Assembly (NCBI GenBank): GCA_015232955.1
Contig: JADFYS010000170.1
Location: forward strand, 1-5,158
DNA length: 5,158 nt
From: Gammaproteobacteria bacterium
GTDB lineage: Bacteria; Pseudomonadota; Gammaproteobacteria; Thiohalomonadales; Thiohalomonadaceae
Reading direction: 5' to 3'
Every line of letters starts with the position of its first letter. Positions within the stretch are counted from its first letter, which is position 1. The translations under genes were made by a program, and so were the position numbers. The notes beneath the pieces were generated by a model. That model saw only the letters and a list, made by a program, of their open reading frames with translations. It made no database searches and was not told the origin of the DNA. Shown piece after piece: positions 1 to 5,158 of this stretch.

Positions 1-24
1 AAGTATCTGGCATGATCATTAGCG

Positions 25-38
25 TGAAATACATTTCA
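25..38. repeat. Small inverted repeat downstream of the ATPase gene
   Basis: The plus strand reads tgaaat, then ac, then atttca: a perfect 6-bp inverted repeat with a 2-bp centre. An 8-bp palindrome, atgatcat, lies beside it at 12-19. Both are in the 82-bp stretch after the last Pst gene. They could be part of an operator or promoter for a gene beyond the left edge, but could also be chance in AT-rich sequence. No promoter boxes are convincing. Confidence 0.35.
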
Positions 39-82
39 TAATCGAGGGTGACGCCGCACCATTCATGCAAGTTAGGCGGGCG

Positions 83-862
83 CTAACCGTAACGACCTTC
101 GATATAGTCGGCGGTCTCTTTACATTTGGGGGTGACAAACATCTCCTGGGTCTCGCTCTTCTCGACCACTTTCCCCATCAGCATAAAGATGCACTCCTCA
201 CTCGCCCGTCGCGCCTGAGCCATGTTGTGGGTGACGATGACAATGGTGTATTTCTCCCGTAACTCCCAGATCAGCTCCTCCACCGCTGCGGTCCCCTTGG
301 GGTCGAGCGCTGAACACGGCTCATCCATGAGCAGGATAGAGGGTTGAACCGGGAGAAGGCGGGCGATACAGAGCTTCTGCTGCTCCTCTAGTGAGAGGTC
401 AATCGCCCGACGATGGAGGCGATCCTTTACCTTGTCCCAGAGCAGAACCTGTTTTAGGACAGATTCAACGATCTCATCTTCACCACTACGGGTGACCCAC
501 TTACTGCCGCGATGGAGTTTATGGCCGTAGAGGATATTTTCACGAATCGAGGTGGGGAGTGGGTTGGGACGCTGAAACACCATGCCCACATTTTTGCGAA
601 GCTGTACCAGTTCGACATCGGGATCGTAGATATTTTTGTTATGGACCTCGATCGAGCCGCTGATGCGGACATATCCCAACCGTTCGTTAATGCGGTTAAT
701 ACTCTTGAGAAAGGTCGACTTCCCGCAACCGGAGGGGCCGATTAAGGAGGTGATAGCCCTAGGTGTGATCTCAAGGTTAATATCATACAGCGCCTGAAAG
801 GTCCCGTACCAGAGGTTCAGATCACGGGTCTTGATCGCACTGTTTTGGCGGCTATTTTTCAT
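83..862 (-). CDS. pstB: PstB-type phosphate ABC transporter ATPase with degenerate signature motif
   Basis: This is a cytoplasmic nucleotide-binding subunit of the Pst phosphate importer, which hydrolyses ATP to drive phosphate through PstC/PstA. With the ATG at 862 it is 259 aa, the usual PstB length (about 257 in E. coli). Visible motifs: A-loop Tyr in LWYG (near residue 19), Walker A GPSGCGKS (42-49), Q-loop FQRPNPLP with Gln97, Walker B ILLMDE (176-181), D-loop SALD (184-187) and H-loop THN with His212. The C-terminus YIEGRYG is typical of PstB. The ABC signature, normally LSGGQQQRL, reads LSLEEQQKL (156-164), so the two glycines and the Gln are lost. An in-frame TTG at 877, directly after the upstream stop, would add five residues. 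ATG fits the family N-terminus better, although neither start has a strong Shine-Dalgarno sequence. It is the last Pst gene visible. The family call is secure. That it acts as a heterodimer with the 878-1651 product is inference. Confidence 0.95.
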   Translation of the reverse strand: MKNSRQNSAIKTRDLNLWYGTFQALYDINLEITPRAITSLIGPSGCGKSTFLKSINRINERLGYVRISGSIEVHNKNIYDPDVELVQLRKNVGMVFQRPNPLPTSIRENILYGHKLHRGSKWVTRSGEDEIVESVLKQVLLWDKVKDRLHRRAIDLSLEEQQKLCIARLLPVQPSILLMDEPCSALDPKGTAAVEELIWELREKYTIVIVTHNMAQARRASEECIFMLMGKVVEKSETQEMFVTPKCKETADYIEGRYG

Positions 863-884
863 TATCCAATTATCCAATTATCCG
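861..884. repeat. Triple 8-bp tandem repeat between the two ATPase genes
   Basis: On the plus strand the unit attatcca occurs at 861-868 and 869-876, and a third copy ending in g instead of a at 877-884. Read on the coding strand, the array supplies the stop codon of the 878-1651 gene and continues to the ATG of the 83-862 gene. The unit is not a multiple of three. Losing one copy would leave the upstream stop intact and shorten the stop-to-ATG gap from 15 to 7 nt. It would also put the alternative TTG start out of frame. The repeat is directly visible; any role in tuning expression is inference. Confidence 0.9.
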
Positions 885-1651
885 AAACGGCCCTCTATGT
901 AGTCACTGGTGCGTGAATCTTTGACATCCCCTGCAAACATCGCTTCGGTCTCTCCCACCTCGACGCACTCACCCGAGAGAAAAAAGGCGGTTCGTCGGGT
1001 GAGGCGTCGCGCCTGTTGAACCAGATTGGTGACAAGGATGATGGTCATCTCCTGTTTCAGTTCCACCAGGACATCCTCAATCCGCATGGTGGTGACGGGA
1101 TCGACGGCGATGGAGAACTCATCGAGAAAGAGGATATCGGGATCCTGGGAGAGGGCGCGGGCGATGGTCAGGCGCTGCTGTTGACCACCGGAGAGGAGGC
1201 TTCCAAGTGAGTCCAGGCGATCTTTGACTTCATCCCATAGCGCGGCTCGTGTCAACGACTGCTCGACAATTTGATCAAGTCGTTTTTTTTCATTGATTCC
1301 GCGCAGGCGGGGAGAGAAAGCGACATTATCATAGATCGAGAGTGGTAGACCTACAGGGAGAGGAAAGACGACCCCGATACGGCTGCGCAGGGCATAGAGA
1401 TTGCGCAACTTACGGGTGTTGATGCCGTTAAATTCGATCTCCCCTTCATAGCTCATCCCCTCGGTCATGGTATCCATGCGGTTGAGAACTTTAAGAAAGG
1501 AGGTTTTACCGGCGTTGGCGGGGCCGATGATGCCAAAAATCTCGTTCTCTTCCACCTCAAGCGAGACACCGGAGAGTGCCGGGGTCGTCCCGTAGCGAAT
1601 AGTGAGATCCTTAACCGAAAATTTGGGGGGCTTTTCCGTCTGGCTTACCAT
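878..1651 (-). CDS. pstB: Second PstB-like ATPase, Q-loop and H-loop degenerate
   Basis: This is a 257-aa PstB paralogue upstream of, and clearly diverged from, the 83-862 gene, so it is not a recent duplicate. Motifs: IRYG A-loop Tyr (20), Walker A GPANAGKT (43-50; consensus GxxxxGK[ST] kept but unlike the usual GPSGCGKS), intact signature LSGGQQQRL (153-161), Walker B ILFLDE (173-178) with the catalytic Glu kept, unusual D-loop IAVD (181-184), and the PstB-like end YIEGRFG. Two key residues are changed without any indel. The Q-loop, normally FQKPNPFP, reads FPLPVGLP, putting Pro97 in place of Gln. The H-loop, normally VTHN, reads VTNL, putting Asn209 in place of His. The ATG overlaps the pstA stop (ATGGTAA, 7 bp), implying translational coupling; only a weak purine stretch precedes it. 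It probably pairs with the 83-862 product, to which it would donate the good signature motif. It is unlikely to be an efficient ATPase alone. Confidence 0.93.
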   Translation of the reverse strand: MVSQTEKPPKFSVKDLTIRYGTTPALSGVSLEVEENEIFGIIGPANAGKTSFLKVLNRMDTMTEGMSYEGEIEFNGINTRKLRNLYALRSRIGVVFPLPVGLPLSIYDNVAFSPRLRGINEKKRLDQIVEQSLTRAALWDEVKDRLDSLGSLLSGGQQQRLTIARALSQDPDILFLDEFSIAVDPVTTMRIEDVLVELKQEMTIILVTNLVQQARRLTRRTAFFLSGECVEVGETEAMFAGDVKDSRTSDYIEGRFG

Positions 1652-2532
1652 TTTTTCTTACTTCGCAGATGCATACGGAAGGCGATTGAGAGGGTGTTCA
1701 TTAAGAGCACTATCCCGATGAGAACCAGAGCTACCCCGTAAGGGAGAGATTCGGGAACATTGGGGACCTGAGTCGCCACCACAAAGAGATGGAGTGACAG
1801 CGCCATGGTCTGGTCAAAGATCCCTTGCGGCAGGTAGGGGAGAAAGAAGGCTGCGCCGGTAAACATAATCGGCGCGGTCTCTCCTGTTGTGCGGGAAACC
1901 TCAAGGATCACCCCGGTGAGGATGCCACTGACTGCATTGGGTAGCACCACCTTGCGAATGGTCTGCCAGCGGGTTGCCCCCATATTCCAGCACGCCTCGC
2001 GAAAGGCGTGAGGCACTGCCTGCAGCGACTCCCGGGTGGAGACGATCACCACCGGCAGGGTCATGATGGCGAGGGTGAGGCTCGCGGCCAGAATACTGGT
2101 CCCAAAGCCGAAGAAGATGACAAACGCCCCCACCCCGAAGAGGGCATGGACGATGGAGGGGACTCCGGCAAGGTTGATAATGGCGAGGTTGATGATCCGG
2201 GTATACCAGTTATCCGGGGCGTACTCACTTAGATAGATTGCGGCGGCAACGCCCAGTGGCACCGAGATAAGCAGGGCGACCGAGACCAGCCAGACAGTAC
2301 CGAGGAGTGCCGGAAAGATCCCCCCCTCGGTCATGCCGTTGGTGGGTTCGGTGAAGAGAAATTCGATAGAGAGGGAGCCACTCCCTTTGACAATCAGCGT
2401 CCCGAGGATGACGAGCACCGGGATGATGAGAAGCAGGGTCATAAGCAGAAACAAGGTCTTAAACAGCTGTTCATAGCGGCGGTTGCGGTTGTTGAGGTCA
2501 GACTCCGCAAACATCTGGGTAGAGTGTTTCAT
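1645..2532 (-). CDS. pstA: Phosphate ABC transporter permease PstA
   Basis: This is an inner-membrane subunit (295 aa) that forms the phosphate channel with PstC. The sequence shows a polar, charged N-terminus of about 20 residues and then about six hydrophobic segments: roughly 22-47, 75-103, 115-142, 145-165, 200-228 and 264-288. The EAA coupling loop, which docks onto an ATPase subunit, starts EACWNMGATRWQ at 179 and runs to about 200. The conserved PstA motif SRTTGETAP (213-221) holds an Arg and a Glu typical of the PstA/PstC family. The tail is basic and ends KKKW. The ATG at 2532 gives a normal-length protein. An AGGAG lies 13 nt upstream, a long spacer that contains a run of seven C. 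The gene follows pstC by 40 bp and overlaps the next ATPase gene by 7 bp. I see no defects. Confidence 0.96.
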   Translation of the reverse strand: MKHSTQMFAESDLNNRNRRYEQLFKTLFLLMTLLLIIPVLVILGTLIVKGSGSLSIEFLFTEPTNGMTEGGIFPALLGTVWLVSVALLISVPLGVAAAIYLSEYAPDNWYTRIINLAIINLAGVPSIVHALFGVGAFVIFFGFGTSILAASLTLAIMTLPVVIVSTRESLQAVPHAFREACWNMGATRWQTIRKVVLPNAVSGILTGVILEVSRTTGETAPIMFTGAAFFLPYLPQGIFDQTMALSLHLFVVATQVPNVPESLPYGVALVLIGIVLLMNTLSIAFRMHLRSKKKW

Positions 2533-2545
2533 GGGGGGGCGTTTA

Positions 2546-2550
2546 CTCCT
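2546..2550 (-). promoter_or_regulatory. Ribosome binding site of pstA with long spacer
   Basis: AGGAG lies in the 40-bp pstC-pstA gap, 13 nt before the ATG at 2532. The spacer is longer than usual and ends in seven C residues (plus-strand G run at 2533-2539). No better start with an optimal spacer is visible. Confidence 0.6.
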
Positions 2551-2572
2551 GATGAGAACCGGATGTTAGCGG

Positions 2573-3496
2573 TTACTGGTTGCGAATACCGCGGACAATG
2601 AGATCCGCCGACAGATTAATTATGAAGGTGATGAGGAAGAGAAAGATGCCGATGGTGAACAGCGCCTCGTAGTGGGGAGAGCCTACAGCGGTCTCCCCCA
2701 GCTCGGCCGCGATGGTGGTGGTAAGGGCGCGCACCGAGTCAAAAATGGAGTCGGGGATGTTGATCGCATGACCGGTGGCCATCAGTACCGCCATCGTCTC
2801 GCCAAAGCCGCGGCCAACGCCAAGGAGAACAGCGCCAAGGAGACCGTTTTTGGCCGCAGGGAGAATGGTCTTAAAGATCACCTGCCAGCGGGTTGCGCCC
2901 AGCGCCTCGGCCGCCTCCCGATAGCGATCGGGGACCGCCTTCAGCGCATCTTCGGCGATAGAGGTCATAATCGGTGCCGCCATCAATCCCAGAATAATCC
3001 CGGCATTGAGCACCGTAAGGCCGACCGGAACATCAAAGAGATCAATAATAAGTGGATTCATAATCGACAGACCGATAAACCCCCACACCACCGAGGGGAT
3101 AGCCGCCAGTAGCTCAACCAGAACTTTAAGTGTTTCGCGGGTTTTACCGGTGGCAAACTCACCGATATAGATCGCTGCGCCGAGAGAGAAGGGGATCGCC
3201 ACCACCATCGCCAGGCCGGTGACGCTGGCGGTCCCGGCAATAAGGGCGAGAATACCGTAGGTCGGTTTATCGTCATCGGTCGGCTCCCACCACGGTGAGA
3301 GGAGAAATTGAGAGAGGCTAAAATCTTTAAACAGAAATCCGATCCCCTCCATCGTCACAAAGATAAAGATCCCCAGAACAAAGACAATGGCCGAGATTCC
3401 GGCAAGAAAGACCACTCCTTGAACCAGTTTATCGATATACCACTCCTGGTTATAGCGATCAAAATCGAGCTGCTCTGTCGCCTTGGTCGTCGCCAT
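2573..3496 (-). CDS. pstC: Phosphate ABC transporter permease PstC
   Basis: This is the second inner-membrane channel subunit of the Pst importer (307 aa). A cytoplasmic N-terminus is followed by a first hydrophobic segment at about 24-48. A periplasmic loop with WWEPTDDDKPTYG (69-81) resembles the PstC loop between the first two membrane segments. Further membrane segments lie at about 82-112, 123-145, 158-180, 217-240 and 278-300. The EAA coupling loop EAAEALGATRWQ starts at 194 and is canonical. GRGFGETMAV (228-237) is the conserved PstC motif with Arg and Glu. I chose the ATG at 3496 because GAGG lies 9 nt upstream and the start sits 1 nt after the phoU stop (TGAGATG). An in-frame ATG at 3511 would add MRRTE and overlap phoU by 14 bp; it has a Shine-Dalgarno-like GGAG too close to be effective. 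The family call is secure and the start is less so. Confidence 0.95.
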   Translation of the reverse strand: MATTKATEQLDFDRYNQEWYIDKLVQGVVFLAGISAIVFVLGIFIFVTMEGIGFLFKDFSLSQFLLSPWWEPTDDDKPTYGILALIAGTASVTGLAMVVAIPFSLGAAIYIGEFATGKTRETLKVLVELLAAIPSVVWGFIGLSIMNPLIIDLFDVPVGLTVLNAGIILGLMAAPIMTSIAEDALKAVPDRYREAAEALGATRWQVIFKTILPAAKNGLLGAVLLGVGRGFGETMAVLMATGHAINIPDSIFDSVRALTTTIAAELGETAVGSPHYEALFTIGIFLFLITFIINLSADLIVRGIRNQ

Positions 3497-3497
3497 C

Positions 3498-4574
3498 TCA
3501 GTTCGCCTCATCTCCGCGCATCATGAACATAAACTCCTCGATCCTCGAGGCCAGTTCGCGATAGGCGTGTTCAAGCTCCTCTTCACTCTCAATCGCGTCA
3601 CCACGGACAATCGGCCATGAGAGACCGGAGGTGTGGAACGGGAGGGTGGGGAAATACGCTTCAACCTCCCCTTGAAGGGCGATCACCACATCGGTTTCGT
3701 GTAGTTGATGGTCGGTGACCGTAGAGAGATCGCAGGTGACGATATCTCTGCTATTCATCTCGTGCCGTTGGAAAAAGGTCTCCAGCAGCGGTTGCTGCGC
3801 CGTCGCGTCACCGCTACCGGCGGCACTATATTGACCACTTTTGGGAAAGCGGGTGCGGGCGATGGCCACCGCAAGCCGACTCAGGAGCTGCCCAGAGCGG
3901 TCAACAAAGAGGATCGGGTACTGCCCCGACTCTTTGGTGATGCCACTTGCTGCAAACAGCGTCTCTTCACAGATATTTTTTGCCTGATCGGTGACCCGTT
4001 TCAGCTGGGTAAAGATGGCAAAAAGGGCAAAGGTATCGCTCCTCTCCGCCAACGGTTGCTGTTGCAGTGCCTCATAGACCGAGTCGAGGCTTACCTCGAT
4101 CTGATCGGAGATGAGTATCGTACTTTTGGCAATATCCGGGCTGAGTTCATCAAACGCCTTCGCTGCATGGTGGAGCATGAGCAGAGCGACCCCGGAAATT
4201 CGCTCCAGTTCGCGGCCGATAAAGCCAGTGGGAATCGCAGAGAGCTGTGTCGCCTCCCTGGCGATGGTCACCGCGTAATCGCCGATCCGTTCTAGTTCAA
4301 GGTTGACTCGGGTAATGGAGAAGAGGAGGCGGAGCGTACCCGCGGAGGGGAGATAGAGCGCAATAAAACGGTGACAGGAAGCGTCGATATTGCGCATGGT
4401 GCGATTGACGCCGTGGTCGCGCAGAACGGTCATCGTTGCCAGTTCGCGGTTGCCACTCTGTAGCGCCTCAACGCTATTTCTAACCGCTGTTTCGACCTCT
4501 TTTGCCTGCAGGGCGACAGAGTTGCGGATCTTGAACAGATCTTGCTCAAGACGCTTTTCCAGATGTGAAGACAT
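3498..4574 (-). CDS. phoU: PhoU protein fused to an inactive LMW-phosphatase/ArsC-like domain
   Basis: This 358-aa protein is much longer than ordinary PhoU (about 220-240 aa). Residues 1-210 form two PhoU helical repeats. The first carries LELERIGDYAVTIA (92-105), the classic PhoU metal-binding motif. The second carries LKRVTDQAKNICEE (191-204), where Lys192 replaces the usual Glu. PhoU proteins link Pst transporter state to PhoR/PhoB signalling and restrain uptake. Residues 218-350 match the low-molecular-weight protein tyrosine phosphatase/ArsC arsenate reductase fold in order: YPILFVDRSGQLLSR (219-233) for the beta strand and P-loop, YSAAGSG (249-255) for the SAG strand, PLLETFFQRHEM for the following helix, ETDVVIALQGEVEAYFPTLP (293-312) and SGLSW (316-320). 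The catalytic Cys is Asp225 and the P-loop Arg is Leu231, so catalysis is not expected. The ATG has AGGAG 7 nt upstream. The gene sits between pstS and pstC. The PhoU part is certain; the second domain is recognised by eye. Confidence 0.9.
   Translation of the reverse strand: MSSHLEKRLEQDLFKIRNSVALQAKEVETAVRNSVEALQSGNRELATMTVLRDHGVNRTMRNIDASCHRFIALYLPSAGTLRLLFSITRVNLELERIGDYAVTIAREATQLSAIPTGFIGRELERISGVALLMLHHAAKAFDELSPDIAKSTILISDQIEVSLDSVYEALQQQPLAERSDTFALFAIFTQLKRVTDQAKNICEETLFAASGITKESGQYPILFVDRSGQLLSRLAVAIARTRFPKSGQYSAAGSGDATAQQPLLETFFQRHEMNSRDIVTCDLSTVTDHQLHETDVVIALQGEVEAYFPTLPFHTSGLSWPIVRGDAIESEEELEHAYRELASRIEEFMFMMRGDEAN
3506..3509 (-). promoter_or_regulatory. Ribosome binding site of pstC, inside the end of phoU
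   Basis: GAGG, embedded in the last codons of phoU, lies 9 nt before the ATG at 3496. It favours that start over the ATG at 3511, whose A and T would lie just before the site. The layout implies translational coupling between phoU and pstC. Confidence 0.55.
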
Positions 4575-4657
4575 CCCGGCTCTCCTCTAGGAATGGTATG
4601 GTGATAAGACGCGGTGTGGTGAGAATGGGGGTTGAGCCCTACAGGGTGGTCTCAGGT
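4575..4657 (-). other. pstS-phoU intergenic region
   Basis: This is the largest gap between genes in the operon (83 bp). It contains the phoU Shine-Dalgarno sequence near its left end and one very short inverted repeat (CCCT-GT-AGGG on the coding strand, about 4640-4649). There is no T-run, no convincing terminator, and no repeat pair resembling a Pho box. Lengthened pstS-distal gaps often lower expression of downstream genes relative to pstS, but nothing here shows how. Confidence 0.5.
4582..4586 (-). promoter_or_regulatory. Ribosome binding site of phoU
   Basis: AGGAG (within AGAGGAG) lies 7 nt before the ATG at 4574. It is the strongest Shine-Dalgarno sequence in the window and fixes the phoU start. 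Confidence 0.85.
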
Positions 4658-5158
4658 TTAGGAGGGGCAGTTGACATCCTTAACCGGTGCATACCCTTTT
4701 TTGAGGAGAATACACTGCCCCTCATCGGAGAGGATCCACTCCATGTACTTTTTGATCTCGCCTTGGGGTTCACCATTGGTGTACATAAAGAGGGGACGGG
4801 CAATGGGGTAGCTGCGATCACTGGCAGTAGCGACACTGGGAGCGATGCAGGCTGCTCCATCACTGGAGATGCAGACCATTTTGACATGATCTGTTGCGTA
4901 GGCGAGGCCACTATAACCGATAGCACAGGGGGTCTTCTCCACCAGATCGACCACATCCTTTGAGCCGTGCAGATCGAGCGTCCCGGAGCGGAACGAGCCT
5001 TTGGCGATTAACCCCTTTTTCGCTCCTCGTTTAAGTACCGCCCTCTTAAAGTAGGCGTAGGTGCCGGAGCTGTTCTGACGACTGACGACAACGATCTCAT
5101 CACTGGCGCAGCCGGGAACTTTAAGACCGAGATCTGACCATTTGGTCGCCCTCCCTTC
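4658..5158 (-). CDS. pstS: Phosphate-binding protein PstS, C-terminal part (cut by window edge)
   Basis: This is the periplasmic substrate-binding protein of the Pst system, open to the right edge, with 166 C-terminal residues visible. The start, signal peptide and N-terminal lobe lie outside. Recognisable features are KWSDLGL (6-12 of the visible part), the ligand-loop motif SRQNSSGTYAYF (26-37, matching the family's R..GSGT..F phosphate-binding stretch), TPCAIGYSGLAYA (76-88, matching the GAIGY strand) and the C-terminal YPIARPLFMYTNG followed by a helix and KKGYAPV. These are hallmarks of the PstS/PBP-like family. The visible half has six cysteines (17, 78, 96, 104, 149, 164), an unusually high and even number for a PstS. 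Its product would feed phosphate to PstC/PstA encoded just downstream. A PstS-like phosphate-binding sensor is a less likely alternative, given its place at the head of the operon. Confidence 0.93.
   Translation of the reverse strand, partial: EGRATKWSDLGLKVPGCASDEIVVVSRQNSSGTYAYFKRAVLKRGAKKGLIAKGSFRSGTLDLHGSKDVVDLVEKTPCAIGYSGLAYATDHVKMVCISSDGAACIAPSVATASDRSYPIARPLFMYTNGEPQGEIKKYMEWILSDEGQCILLKKGYAPVKDVNCPS

Noticed and set aside
71..87. Possible terminator hairpin at the end of the last ATPase gene (gttag, 7-nt loop, ctaac)
   Set aside because: The stem is only 5 bp, it overlaps the stop codon, and no T-run follows on either strand.
83..877. TTG start at 877 for the downstream ATPase
   Set aside because: The ATG at 862 gives the normal PstB N-terminus, and the five extra residues would be encoded by the tandem repeat. 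It cannot be fully excluded.
83..1651. Calling the two ATPases decaying pseudogenes
   Set aside because: Both are full length without frameshifts, keep Walker A and B and the PstB C-terminus, and their changes are confined to residues of one shared ATP site.
1963..2896. 15-bp identical stretch ctgccagcgggttgc at 1963-1977 and 2882-2896
   Set aside because: Both copies encode the shared ATRWQ motif of the EAA loops in PstA and PstC, so protein conservation explains the match.
2672..3112. 146-codon open frame on the plus strand
   Set aside because: It lies opposite the conserved core of pstC, is strongly charged and low in complexity, and resembles no known protein.
3705..4295. 196-codon open frame on the plus strand
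   Set aside because: It is antisense to the well-supported phoU gene, has no recognisable family, and looks like a shadow of GC-rich codon usage.
4575..4657. Internal promoter or Pho box upstream of phoU
   Set aside because: No direct repeats resembling a Pho box and no convincing -35/-10 pair are seen on the coding strand.
4639..4956. 105-codon open frame on the minus strand overlapping the end of pstS
   Set aside because: It is another frame of the pstS region. The PstS frame has clear family motifs and this one has none.

Overview
This window holds most of a high-affinity phosphate-uptake (Pst) operon. All genes are on the minus strand, so transcription runs from the right edge to the left. 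In transcription order they are: the 3' part of pstS (periplasmic phosphate-binding protein, cut by the right edge), a phoU-type gene with an extra C-terminal domain, pstC and pstA (the two membrane permeases), and two tandem, divergent pstB-type ATPase genes. Gaps are small: 83 bp between pstS and phoU, 1 bp between phoU and pstC with the chosen start, 40 bp between pstC and pstA, a 7-bp overlap between pstA and the first ATPase gene, and 15 bp between the two ATPase genes. This points to one translationally coupled transcript. The promoter would lie off the right edge. The last 82 bp on the left contain no gene I can support.

The gene set and protein sequences suggest a Gram-negative, probably proteobacterial host: a periplasmic PstS-type protein, E. 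coli-like PstB C-termini ending in GR(Y/F)G, and moderate GC by eye. I cannot place it more precisely. The phoU gene sits between pstS and pstC, not after pstB as in the enterobacterial operon.

The system should work as follows. PstS binds phosphate in the periplasm and delivers it to the PstC/PstA channel. A pair of PstB subunits powers import. The PhoU-type protein reports transporter state to the Pho regulon or restrains transport.

Two departures from the textbook system stand out. First, the two ATPases carry complementary defects. The downstream one (83-862) has intact Walker A, Walker B, Q-loop and H-loop but a broken signature motif (LSLEE for LSGGQ). The upstream one (878-1651) has an intact LSGGQ but Pro for the Q-loop Gln and Asn for the H-loop His. 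In a heterodimer every defect falls in one ATP site and the other site stays fully canonical, as in asymmetric ABC exporters. Second, the PhoU protein carries a C-terminal domain resembling low-molecular-weight phosphatase/ArsC arsenate reductase. Its catalytic Cys and Arg are replaced, so it looks like a pseudo-enzyme that may sense or bind rather than catalyse. Smaller oddities are a triple 8-bp tandem repeat between the two ATPase genes, a C7 run between the pstA ribosome binding site and its start, a cysteine-rich PstS C-terminal half, and loss of a metal-ligand Glu in the second PhoU repeat.
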